From: an uncultured Planctomycetaceae bacterium
GTDB taxonomy: Bacteria; Planctomycetota; Planctomycetia; Planctomycetales; Planctomycetaceae
Length of the DNA stretch: 37,046 bases
Direction: 5' to 3'
Assembly: GCA_937916515.1 (NCBI GenBank)
Contig: CALFSX010000051.1
Coordinates: 1-37,046, forward strand
Part shown: piece after piece, positions 1 through 7,684 of the stretch
Position numbering within the stretch: position 1 is the stretch's first letter
Layout of the letters: the number at the start of each line of letters is the position of its first letter
The notes under the pieces: generated by a model
What the model was told of the DNA's origin: nothing
Seen by the model: only the letters and a program-made list of their open reading frames with translations
Databases searched by the model: none
Position numbers and translations under genes: made by a program

Positions 1-24
1 GGAGACTAAAAGGGAGACTAAAAG
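1..24. repeat. 12-bp tandem duplication at window edge
   Basis: The unit GGAGACTAAAAG occurs twice in direct succession, followed by GGGGTCAGG. The element is cut by the window edge, so more copies may lie outside. No function is assigned. Confidence 0.6.
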
Positions 25-1428
25 GGGTCAGGGAGGAATGGCACTGTCGTGGCATTCGGGTCAGGTCTCTTTTCATCAGGGTTGGCCAGTGCTAGACTTC
101 GGACATGGCACGCACAAAGAACGGATGGCGTGGGCCATCCACCCTGAAAACAACAAATAGGACGTGCTGTAACCCAAGGGCTTCTGGCATTTTGCAAAAA
201 CCAGGGAAGGTTTAGTTCGCGGGAAGGCGATTTCTGTGCCTGACCTGAATTCCCGATATCTGCGGTGCCGAGATCGGTGAATGTCCCACGCATGGGACCC
301 CAACAAGGGTGGATAGCCCGCGCATTTCGCCCTTGCAGCCTCCACCGACCTCGCGTCGGTGGGGCAGCGATAAGCCCACAGTATAAAGCAAGGCCCCTCA
401 CTGATCATCACAAGCAAACTCGTGTTCCCACCGACGCGAGGTAGGTGGAGACTCGGTTGTCGGGCAGCCCAAGTCTGTAGCCGAACAGTCCAGTTCCCAC
501 CGACACAAGGTCGGTGGAGACTCGGTTATTGGGCAGCCTCCGTCTGCAGCCGAAATGGGCGGGCCATCCACCAACCGGGCGAAGCCCCGGAGGAGCGACC
601 GCGATTCACCGAAAAGAATCTGCTGCCGCTCATTCGGGGCTTGTTGCTTTTTGAGCGATTAAATCGGCGGTTTCACCACCGGCTAAGTGCTGTCCTCCCT
701 CGGGACGATGAATCCATGCACGACCTCTTGAGTACTGTAAGTAAACTCACGGATTGCGGGGGTTTGACCTGGCTTTCGTAGGAAACCTCCATGGTTTCGC
801 TGGCGCCTCGCTCCAACCACGGTCCCCCGCAATATTTTCCCATTCATTCACAGGCTCTCCGCGTGATGAAAAGCCACAGATGGAGCGTTTGATTTGGCGG
901 CCGACCGCGACTGTTATGGGCGACTCGCAAAAAAATCAGCTCTGTGTGAAGCCTGTGAATCTCGTCGACCGTTTTCCTATTTTGGAGTTTTACCCTGGTG
1001 CAGTTCATCACGCGGAGCGTGATGGCTACTTGTAGACACGTTCCCTGGATTTTCCGGGGGACGCCAAACTTAAAAGCTCCGCTGCGACGAAAATCCTTGC
1101 CGGCCGATAGGATCTACTGTTTGGCAGCATCAGTTCAATTACGACAATCGCCGCCACCTCTTGTTTGACTGCAATAACCTTCCACGCGATCAAAAACCCC
1201 CGCTATTCGAAGATATCATTCGCCCCCCAATCATGGGACTCCTGATGTTGCCGATGCCCCACAGGAACGCGTTGGTTGAATGACGGCGGAATAGCGGATA
1301 AAACTCACCGCTTGACGAATAGACGCTGACAACTCCAATCCTTTCTTTGTGGACGAATGTCGTCATAGCGTCTTAAATGTCTTGTCACTTGTAAAAAATC
1401 AACTTCAGCGAAATAGAAACTGGCCGTT
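25..1428. other. Long non-coding stretch with repeats
   Basis: I find no convincing gene in these 1.4 kb. The open frames have no ribosome binding site and no recognisable protein features. The only clear structure is the duplicated 69-bp unit at 424-561 and a related inverted segment at 338-362, both listed separately. The rest (562-1428) looks like degraded or regulatory intergenic DNA. Confidence 0.5.
338..561. repeat. 69-bp direct duplication with inverted half-copy
   Basis: Two adjacent copies of a 69-bp unit start at 424 and 493. Both begin GTTCCCACCGAC and share GGTGGAGACTCGGTT, GGGCAGCC and GTCTG-AGCCGAA. Within each unit, CCACCGAC and GTCGGTGG (GTAGGTGG in the first copy) form a hairpin. 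An inverted partial copy, CTCCACCGACCTCGCGTCGGTGG, lies at about 339-361 and can itself fold. It resembles a small palindromic intergenic repeat. Confidence 0.7.
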
Positions 1429-1998
1429 ATGAAAGGTCTTTTGATCCCGATCCTGTTTGCTCTGGGCACGGCTTTGTGCTGGGGAATGTACGGTCCGGCA
1501 CTGGGGAATGCTCGCAGTCAGGCAAAGTTGCCCAGCCCGGATGCATGGAGCCCATTCAAGCCTTACGTTTTCATTGGAGTCGCCTATTTGGTGATTGCCA
1601 TCGCCGGCGGTTTGGTGGCGATGAAGCTAAAGGGAGACACGTTCAGTTATGCCGGTTCTCAATCGCCTGCCATGAACTGGGGCTTTATTGCGGGATCTTT
1701 GGGAGCCATGGGAGCGTTGTTCTTAACAAACGCTGTCATCACCAGCAAAGGCAACACGGCATTGGTGATGCCGATTGTGTTTGGAGGAGCAGTCAGTGTT
1801 AACGCGATTTTCGCGTACACACAGCTTCGCAGCTCCACCACAATCAGTCCCATGTTGTGGGTTGGTATGGCGTTGGTATTTTCCGGAGTCGTGCTGGTTG
1901 CAAAAAACACGCCTCACGGTGCTCCCGCCAAACCAGCGGCTCCTGCAGAAGCCGGTGCTGCAGCATCCAGCGATAATTCAGGCGGCACCACTGGCTAA
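1429..1998 (+). CDS. Small multispanning membrane protein, half-size DMT/EamA-like
   Basis: The product is a 189-residue inner-membrane protein with four to five hydrophobic segments: about residues 4-22, 47-66, 85-105, 110-130 and 138-156. A soluble Ala/Pro/Gly-rich tail from about residue 160 (PAKPAAPAEAGAAAS) follows. The segment pattern and the ending LWVGMALVFSGVVLVAKNTP resemble one half of a drug/metabolite transporter (EamA) protein. The family is inferred from this general pattern, not from a diagnostic motif, and the substrate is unknown. The ATG opens directly into the first membrane segment, but no strong ribosome binding site precedes it. A good intrinsic terminator follows 58 bp after the stop, so the gene appears monocistronic. 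Confidence 0.85.
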   Translation: MKGLLIPILFALGTALCWGMYGPALGNARSQAKLPSPDAWSPFKPYVFIGVAYLVIAIAGGLVAMKLKGDTFSYAGSQSPAMNWGFIAGSLGAMGALFLTNAVITSKGNTALVMPIVFGGAVSVNAIFAYTQLRSSTTISPMLWVGMALVFSGVVLVAKNTPHGAPAKPAAPAEAGAAASSDNSGGTTG

Positions 1999-2056
1999 AC
2001 CAGCTTGCCCGAAAACAATGTCGTCTTTCACGGATCGATTGTGAATGAATCGTCTG

Positions 2057-2087
2057 AAGTGCTCCGACATGTCGAAGCACTTTTTTT
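2057..2087 (+). terminator. Intrinsic terminator after the DMT-like gene
   Basis: AAGTGCT pairs with AGCACTT, and an inner CGACATGTCG extends the hairpin. The run TTTTTTT at 2081-2087 follows directly. Confidence 0.85.
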
Positions 2088-2246
2088 ATGGACTGTCAGG
2101 AAACGCGATAGCAATTTACGTCGATCCGCAAATTGACAAGCTCTACGCGAAAGGGCGTTCTTTCTCGGCGTAAAAGACGACCAACCGCAAATGCACGCGA
2201 CTTGCAGTCTGTTTTGTACACTATCAGAACACGACTTCAGCCTGAG

Positions 2247-5200
2247 TTACTGACGCACGATGACTTCATCCAGATTTAAAATCACAGAAGCAACTGCGCT
2301 CATGGCTGCCAGTTCTATGAGATTCAGTGAATCATCCGGAGCTGATTCTCCATTAGTGATGAATTCTAATGCGGCTGCGGGAGACGTCCGAAAATAGGCT
2401 TGATACTTTTCTAAGCCTGCCTGCAACGTTTCCAGCTTGGCCGACGTTGGTTCCAATCCAACCAGCATCAATCCATAGCTTAGGCGTTCAGTGGTTGTTG
2501 TGCCGCCGTCTTTCAGCATGCGTTGAGCCATCGCTCTGGCAGCTTCGATAAACGTGACGTCGTTCATCAAATTTAAAGCCTGCAAGGGAGTGCTTGTGCG
2601 GCTGGCTCGCACCGTACACATTTCTCGACCAGCCGCGTCAAAATTCGCCAGCATCGGTGGAGCGACAGAACGCTTCCAAAACGTGTACAGCGAACGCCGA
2701 TAAAGGCTTTCACCGTGATCCTGCACATAAAAATCGGTGCTGCGTTTTTTGTCCTGAAAAGAAACTTCTGCCCACAATCCGGGTGGCTGATATGGTTTCA
2801 CAGAAGGGCCACCCAGTCGTTCGACCAACAAGCCAGAAGCTCGCAACGCCTGATCTCGCAACTGATAGCCGGAAAGTCGAATCCTGGACGCTCTGCCCAG
2901 CAACAGGTTCTTCGGATCGTCTTCCAGCAGCCTGGCTGACACCACAGAAGCCTGACAATACGTGTCGCTGGTGACAATTAACCGCACCAGCTGTTTGACG
3001 TTCCAGCCGTTGTCGCGAAATTCTGCTGCCAGCCAGTCCAGTAGTTTCGGGTGAGTTGGCAGAGTTCCCTGAGACCCGAAATCTTCAACGGTTTCCACAA
3101 GTCCTTGACCGAAGAACTGCTGCCAGAATCGATTCACCGTAACTCGCGGCATCAGCGGCTGTTCGGCAGATACAAGCCACTTCGCCAATCCCAGGCGGTC
3201 GTGAGAATAATTGCCAAGGCCGCCAAACACAGCCGGAATATCTGCCGATGCGGGACGATCTTTGTCTGGCTGATCATAAAGTCCTCGATTCAAAACAAAC
3301 GTTTCACGCGGCGTTTCCATTTCGTTCATCACCATCACTTTGACAAACTGCTTTGCCCTGGCAGCCGCTATCTGCTTCGCAACGGCGGCAAGTTCGGCAC
3401 GCTGTTTTGCGAATGTCGGTGATGTCTTTTGAAAATACGCCAGTAAAGCTGATTGCTGTTTATCGCTGGGATGTTCCGCCAGCACGGCTGCTGAGACTTC
3501 CGCTGGAACAGACGGCTTGCCATTGAGCCCCGGCGATGGAAACGTGGTGGCCGATAATAGAAAACGGCCAATGGCGTGAGCTGCATATTTTGAATTGTGC
3601 TGCAACTGAATTCGCAAACGATCGCCAGCCTGCGGTACAAGAGGTTCAGCCAGGCTCACCACCAATTGGCGATTTTCTTTGCGAACATCACCTTCCACCG
3701 CCCAACCGGTTTGAGGATCGGTGTCGATCGCGTGACTCGGCGGATATTTGTCCTGGTGGAAATCTGCAGTTGCCGTCGCTAACGCCACTGGTTGCACCTG
3801 CTTGCCTCGCAGAACTTCCGTCGTCAACTCAGTCAACACGAAGTTACCGTTGACGCTTTTTGCCAAAGACTTGCTCGTTAGCGAATCGTGCGTTAGCGCA
3901 TCCAGCCGAATTGCGGTGATCCCCGTTTTGCCGGCGACCTGCTGAAGTTCATCCGCCGAAATGACTACTGTATAAGTGGAAGTGGCCGGATTTGGCCCCG
4001 TGCGCAGATACGAACCATCTTCCAGTTGTTGAAATTCAACCTTGCCCGTCCCTTTCACAGAAGCGGCCTTCAGCTGATTCCATAGTGTCGCGTTTTCGTG
4101 GGACAACTGTTCGACCAACTTTGTCTTCCACGCAACCAGTTCGTCAGTTGAGGCAGCGGCAGAAGTTTCCAAACCCTGCTGAAGTGCGGCTTGCTGTTCG
4201 GAAAGAGTTTGCAGTTGCTGGGCGACTTCAGGATTTGGGAAGTCCAAAATCGGCAACGAATACCCCAGGCGACCGTCTTTGCCTTTTTCCGGCACGTTGT
4301 TGAAAACCGCAAACATGTTGTAAAAATCCTGCTGCGGCAACGGGTCGTACTTATGATCGTGGCAGCGGCAGCAGCCCATGGTCAGGCCCAGCCAGACAGT
4401 GCTGGTGGTGTCAATTCGATCGACGACGTATTCCACAGCGTACTCCGCCGCGATAACTCCGCCTTCGTCGTTGATGCGGTGATTTCTGTTGAACGCCGTC
4501 GCCAGAATCTGACCGGCACTGGCATTCGGAAGCATGTCGCCCGCCAGCTGTTCCACTGTAAACTGGTCGAATGGCATGTTGTTGTTGAACGCGTCAATCA
4601 CCCAGTTTCGCCACGGCCACATATAGCGTTCCCAGTCGGCCTGATAGCCGCTGGTGTCTGCATAGCGAGCGGCCTCCAACCACGGCAACGCCATGTGTTC
4701 GCCGTATTGTTTTGACTGCAACAGGCGATCAACAAGCTTTTCGTAAGCGTCCGGCGCATCGTCGCTTAGAAACGCACCGGACTCTTCGGGAGTCGGCGGG
4801 AAGCCGGTTAAGTCCAAAGCAACTCGCCGCAGCAAAGTTTGACGATCAGCCTTCGGCGAAAGCTGCCAACCGGCAGCACTAAGTCTGTCTTTGATAAACG
4901 CATCGATAGGATTCACAGATGCCGTCGTTTCGCCATTGGGAATGGCTGGGCGAACGATCGGCATAAACGACCAATGCTGTTCATAGGCCGCGCCTTCGTT
5001 GATCCATTGTTGCAGCATCGCGATTTGCTTAGGCGACAGCGGCTTCTTGGCAGAGGCTGGCGGCATCTGCAGGTCTGGATCGTCAGACGTAATTCGCTGA
5101 ACCACCGGACTTGCAGAAGCAGATCCCGGCACAATCGCTGAATGCGTGGCGGCTTGTTCCACGTCCAGCCGCAACTCGCCCTCTCGCCTGGCGTTATCAG

Positions 5201-5387
5201 GCCCATGACACTCAAAACAGTGCTCAGAAAGGATCGGGCGAATATCTCGATTGAACCGAAGCGGCTCATCAGCATGCGCTGAACCACAGGCGGCCCACAG
5301 CAGAAAATGTGGCGTCAGCGCACAAGCCACAAACAGTACGGATCTTCCGCCTGAAAAAAAACAACATGTATTTGACGAAACTTTCAT
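2247..5387 (-). CDS. PSCyt1-DUF1549-DUF1553 (PSD1) secreted cytochrome-type protein
   Basis: The product is about 1,046 residues. An N-terminal signal-like hydrophobic segment ends near CGSAHA, which suggests export. The planctomycete cytochrome C domain (PSCyt1) follows, with the haem motif CFECH in LSEHCFECHGPDN near residue 55. Next comes DUF1549, with FIKDRL, ADTSGYQADWERYMWPWRNW and a second CxxCH-type motif CCRCHDHKYDP near residue 345. DUF1553 forms the C-terminal half, with PRVTVNRFWQQFFGQGLV, DFGSQG and ALNLMNDVTFIEAARAMAQR. The family is strongly expanded in Planctomycetota and is usually paired with a DUF1501 gene. No DUF1501 neighbour is present here. The start at 5387 is an ATG; an in-frame GTG lies two codons upstream. 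The molecular role of the family is not firmly established. Confidence 0.93.
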   Translation of the reverse strand: MKVSSNTCCFFSGGRSVLFVACALTPHFLLWAACGSAHADEPLRFNRDIRPILSEHCFECHGPDNARREGELRLDVEQAATHSAIVPGSASASPVVQRITSDDPDLQMPPASAKKPLSPKQIAMLQQWINEGAAYEQHWSFMPIVRPAIPNGETTASVNPIDAFIKDRLSAAGWQLSPKADRQTLLRRVALDLTGFPPTPEESGAFLSDDAPDAYEKLVDRLLQSKQYGEHMALPWLEAARYADTSGYQADWERYMWPWRNWVIDAFNNNMPFDQFTVEQLAGDMLPNASAGQILATAFNRNHRINDEGGVIAAEYAVEYVVDRIDTTSTVWLGLTMGCCRCHDHKYDPLPQQDFYNMFAVFNNVPEKGKDGRLGYSLPILDFPNPEVAQQLQTLSEQQAALQQGLETSAAASTDELVAWKTKLVEQLSHENATLWNQLKAASVKGTGKVEFQQLEDGSYLRTGPNPATSTYTVVISADELQQVAGKTGITAIRLDALTHDSLTSKSLAKSVNGNFVLTELTTEVLRGKQVQPVALATATADFHQDKYPPSHAIDTDPQTGWAVEGDVRKENRQLVVSLAEPLVPQAGDRLRIQLQHNSKYAAHAIGRFLLSATTFPSPGLNGKPSVPAEVSAAVLAEHPSDKQQSALLAYFQKTSPTFAKQRAELAAVAKQIAAARAKQFVKVMVMNEMETPRETFVLNRGLYDQPDKDRPASADIPAVFGGLGNYSHDRLGLAKWLVSAEQPLMPRVTVNRFWQQFFGQGLVETVEDFGSQGTLPTHPKLLDWLAAEFRDNGWNVKQLVRLIVTSDTYCQASVVSARLLEDDPKNLLLGRASRIRLSGYQLRDQALRASGLLVERLGGPSVKPYQPPGLWAEVSFQDKKRSTDFYVQDHGESLYRRSLYTFWKRSVAPPMLANFDAAGREMCTVRASRTSTPLQALNLMNDVTFIEAARAMAQRMLKDGGTTTTERLSYGLMLVGLEPTSAKLETLQAGLEKYQAYFRTSPAAALEFITNGESAPDDSLNLIELAAMSAVASVILNLDEVIVRQ

Positions 5388-6269
5388 GAGCACAAAATCA
5401 CTGATCGCAGATCTGTTTGCTTAGAACGTACGGGACCCGGAATTGTCGCATGTTTTTGCTGCCAAAGAAACGGAAACATACGGAAGCCCATCGGCTCAAT
5501 TCGTTTTGAGACTTTCCAACCTTGAAACATGATTATTTCGTCATATTTCCCACCAAACCTGCCCTGCGAAATTCAGCCGCCTGCAACTCCCAGCCATTGC
5601 ACCCAGGCAAGTTCTCCACCCAAATATTGTGAAGTCTTTCGATTCACTTAGACATTTTTCCGGCCGATTCCGTTCGTGCGACTGGCACTGCTGAAATCCG
5701 GCTTCACTGCCGCACGCTGCCCAGCGTGAACTTTAATAAGAAATATCTCGGAGACATTTTGATCCGACGGAACTATTTCCCCGTTCCGTGGGTCTGCTAT
5801 GGACAGCCACTGAAAGTTTTCAGTTAATCGTTTTTCGTCTTTAGACTACTTAATAAAAGTTAACTTGTTCACGTTGAGTCAAGTTCTCTGAGCGACGTAG
5901 TCGCGTTTCTGAGCGTCAGCTCAGAAACGCCTGAGGCACAGCCTCGTTAGAGTCTTACCCCAAAGATCCGCGCACGGTGCGCGCATGTTGGCTGTAGCGA
6001 AAACGGAGCGGTTCGGCGATTCTAACGTCCCATGTCTTCCAGCCAACCACGCCACTGGGTCAAGGGCGAAGCCCTTGTTAGAAAGAGGATCTGATTTCGA
6101 AACAGCAATCTCAAACATTTTTACCGCCACGTGACCACTTATCAAAAGGTCTCGCATTTTTGTGACAAAGAATCCGCCGTCGTCAACGATCAGCCCCTGA
6201 CGAATCGAATATTCCAACATGTTTTTGCGGCCAACAGATCACCCCATCCCCATCTTGAAAGCGACATCT
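5388..6269. other. Intergenic region containing repeat copy A
   Basis: I see no gene in these 880 bp. The stretch 5388-5863 has no clear signal beyond serving as the upstream region of the PSCyt1 gene. The stretch 5864-6082 is a dispersed multi-hairpin repeat, listed separately. Confidence 0.5.
5864..6082 (-). repeat. Dispersed multi-hairpin repeat, copy A
   Basis: The minus strand reads CTAACAAGGGCTTCGCCCTTG, then GAATCGCCGAACCGCTCCG, ATGCGCGCACCGTGCGCG, GAGGCTGTGCCTC, TTTCTGAGCTGACGCTCAG and CGACTACGTCG, ending GTGAACAAG. The same ordered blocks recur on the plus strand at 32505-32690 (B) and 34965-35180 (C). Several blocks are hairpins. No open frame or transposase is associated, so it looks like a non-autonomous, possibly transcribed intergenic element. 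Confidence 0.85.
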
Positions 6270-6599
6270 ATGTTCATAGGGAAAGACAGCAGCAAACAAT
6301 TTCTGCTGGCAGCCTATTGGGAAGACGGAATGCTGATCCTTGTTGTCAAGGACATCCTTCCCAACGGTACTTTGCGACAACACTCCGCGATCAGCTACGC
6401 TCCTGCAGACGCTGAAATTCTGATGATCAGCCTGAAAGCAGGTACGTCAAAACTTCAGGGAGTAACCGTTGACCTCCTAACGGCCACTGCCGTCGCTGGT
6501 CGCATCGCCGAAGGACTACGACGAAGCAACTCAGGCAAAGAATTGGCAGGAAACACTCTCGACCATCAGCCTCGCATCAGCCCGGAATTGTGGAACTAA
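6270..6599 (+). CDS. Hypothetical protein, 109 residues
   Basis: I do not recognise the family. The predicted product starts MFIGKDSSKQFLLAAYWEDG and is soluble, with no signal peptide or membrane segment. The first two thirds suggest alternating beta strands (FLLAAYW, MLILVVKDI) and the middle a helix (TATAVAGRIAEGLRRS). The ATG at 6270 is preferred to an in-frame TTG at 6219, because the extra residues it would add look non-coding. The ribosome binding site is weak (GAAAG, about 9 bases upstream). Repeat copy A lies upstream, and the sigma-54 RNA locus begins about 250 bp downstream. The reading frame shows protein-like composition, but it could be a chance frame. Confidence 0.5.
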   Translation: MFIGKDSSKQFLLAAYWEDGMLILVVKDILPNGTLRQHSAISYAPADAEILMISLKAGTSKLQGVTVDLLTATAVAGRIAEGLRRSNSGKELAGNTLDHQPRISPELWN

Positions 6600-6849
6600 C
6601 CTGAAAACTAAAGGCGTTCAGCAGTGAACCACAAACACTGATATTGTGAACTTGCTAAAGATTCGCCCGAATCCTGCATTGATGAATGCCGCAAAGAACG
6701 TTGTTTAAAAATGCATGTTGCAAATCCAAACACCTGCATCAACGTGATACGCAATACAGGTGCAGCAGCAAATGCCAGTTGCTGTGCGTTGTTCTATGCC
6801 AGCCTTGCCAGGCAGTATAAACCCGCCGTGCGGATTATTTTATTCCGAT
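6600..6849. other. Upstream region of the first sigma-54 RNA
   Basis: There is no gene here. An inverted repeat CAGCAA-7-TTGCTG (6766-6784) lies about 90-110 bp upstream of the predicted RNA start, a typical distance for an enhancer-binding activator of sigma-54 polymerase. No activator gene is in the window. Confidence 0.4.
6766..6788. promoter_or_regulatory. Candidate upstream activator site for small RNA 1
   Basis: CAGCAA (6766-6771) and TTGCTG (6779-6784) form a perfect 6-bp inverted repeat with a 7-base spacer. The right part, TTGCTGTGCG (6779-6788), recurs exactly at 7154-7163 upstream of the second RNA. The placement fits a bacterial enhancer-binding protein site. This is inference from position and recurrence only. 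Confidence 0.4.
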
Positions 6850-6865
6850 TGGCACATCGTCTGCA
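6850..6865 (+). promoter_or_regulatory. Sigma-54 (-24/-12) promoter of small RNA 1
   Basis: TGGCACATCGTCTGCA matches the sigma-54 consensus TGGCACGNNNNTTGCA. GG and GC are present at the invariant 12-base spacing. With the -12 base at C6864, the start falls near 6876, only three bases before the first RNA stem. A near-identical arrangement precedes the second RNA. Confidence 0.8.
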
Positions 6866-6875
6866 TAAGACATTT

Positions 6876-6957
6876 CTCGGCAGGAAGGTGCAACGGCCCG
6901 CTACCTTCTTGCCATTCTGGTTGCGAGCGGCCCTTCTTCGGAAGGGTCGCTTTTTTT
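6876..6957 (+). ncRNA. Structured small RNA 1 (paralogue of RNA 2), sigma-54 driven
   Basis: Predicted to be about 80 nt, with two hairpins. Hairpin 1 pairs 6879-6889 with 6903-6913 (11 bp, one G-U) around the 13-base loop GCAACGGCCCGCT. A linker TTCTGGTTGCGA follows. Hairpin 2 pairs AGCGGCCCTTC (6926-6936) with GAAGGGTCGCT (6941-6951) around a UUCG tetraloop, and a T-run completes an intrinsic terminator. The second copy at 7284-7369 keeps the loop, the linker and both stem lengths exactly, while the stem sequences have changed on both sides. I recognise no named RNA family. A trans-acting RNA with the 13-base loop as seed is the simplest guess. No open frame with a ribosome binding site lies in it. 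Confidence 0.8.
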
Positions 6958-7257
6958 ATGCGCCGATTCCACATATGCAAGAAACCCATGTTGACGGCAA
7001 TCTTTCCGTTCGCAGGAAGGGACAATGCCTTGCAGTCGCGGAAACGATTGGGCGTTCAACGGAAACAAGAACCGAAACACAGCCGGTGGTTGTGGCAAAT
7101 TCCACTGGCGAAGCGTTCTGCTGCGGCAAATTCGAACGCCAATGAGTTCACTTTTGCTGTGCGAAAACGGGCCGTGAAATTTCCAACTGTGATTTGGAAC
7201 GCGTAATTAGCTACGAAACACGGTTGAAACCAAATTCTGCTTAGCGAAACATGCTTT
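6958..7257. other. Spacer between the two small RNAs
   Basis: No gene is supported here. The spacer holds a second copy of the candidate activator block TTGCTGTGCG (7154-7163), about 120-130 bp upstream of the start of RNA 2. A GCGTTC/GAACGC inverted repeat lies at about 7116-7139. It also contains GGGCCGT (7169-7175), complementary to seven bases of the RNA loop; this may be chance. Confidence 0.4.
7154..7163. promoter_or_regulatory. Candidate upstream activator block for small RNA 2
   Basis: TTGCTGTGCG is identical to 6779-6788. It lies about 130 bp upstream of the predicted start, against about 97 bp for RNA 1. The difference of about 33 bp is close to three helical turns, which would keep the same face of the DNA. 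Confidence 0.35.
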
Positions 7258-7273
7258 TGGCACGGATGATGCA
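7258..7273 (+). promoter_or_regulatory. Sigma-54 (-24/-12) promoter of small RNA 2
   Basis: TGGCACGGATGATGCA matches TGGCACGNNNNTTGCA at all but one defined position, with the exact GG-to-GC spacing. The predicted start is near 7284, three bases before the first stem, the same geometry as in copy 1. Confidence 0.85.
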
Positions 7274-7283
7274 TTACTAGTTT

Positions 7284-7369
7284 GCAGGTGGAAAGAGGCA
7301 ACGGCCCGCTCTCTTTTCATCGTTCTGGTTGCGAAGCGTCTCTTTCCTCACCGAAAGAGACGCTTTTTT
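7284..7369 (+). ncRNA. Structured small RNA 2 (paralogue of RNA 1), sigma-54 driven
   Basis: Predicted to be about 85 nt. Hairpin 1 pairs GGTGGAAAGAG (7287-7297) with CTCTTTTCATC (7311-7321), 11 bp with two G-U pairs, around the loop GCAACGGCCCGCT, which is identical to RNA 1. The linker TTCTGGTTGCGA is also identical. Hairpin 2 pairs AGCGTCTCTTT (7335-7345) with AAAGAGACGCT (7354-7364) and ends in TTTTTT, an intrinsic terminator. The conserved loop on covarying stems suggests selection on an RNA, not on DNA sites or a protein. After the terminator both copies continue TATGCGCCG. Pairs of paralogous small RNAs that share a seed are known in other bacteria (OmrA/OmrB, GlmY/GlmZ). Confidence 0.82.
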
Positions 7370-7448
7370 ATGCGCCGTTATTAAATCAAACGCCAGCCAA
7401 ACCTCCGGAACACGCTTGGCGCAACATATCCCACCCGCTGGAATCTAA

Positions 7449-7684
7449 CGCCCGCCGAGGAGTCCCGGCCTCGGCGAAACGCGGGTTCTTCAACATATCC
7501 CGTCGCGCCTACGCCACCGCCCGCCGGGGCGTCCCGGCCTCGGCGAAACGCGGGTTCTTGAACATATCCCGTCGAACCTACGCCACCGCCCGCCGGGGCA
7601 TCCCGGCCTCGGCGAAACGCGGGTTCTTGATCATATCCCGTCGAACCTACGCCATCGCCCGCCGGGGCGCCCCGGCCTCGGCAA
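7449..7684. repeat. 69-bp tandem repeat array (three units plus a partial fourth)
   Basis: Units begin with CGCCCGCC at 7449, 7518, 7587 and 7656, so the period is exactly 69 bp (23 codons). Each full unit carries CCCGGCCTCGGCGAAACGCG, GGTTCTT, ACATATCCCGTCG and CTACGCCA. Units two and three are nearly identical and unit one is more diverged. The array has no stops in some frames on either strand, which creates spurious long open frames. Its right edge encodes the last residues and the stop of the hisN-like gene. Confidence 0.93.

Noticed and set aside
754-1035. 93-residue frame in the left intergenic region
   Set aside because: It has no ribosome binding site, no recognisable features and composition typical of chance frames.
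6711-7206. Overlapping plus-strand frames of 144-148 residues across the first small RNA
   Set aside because: They run through a clear terminator hairpin and T-run, have no ribosome binding site and have composition unlike the real genes.
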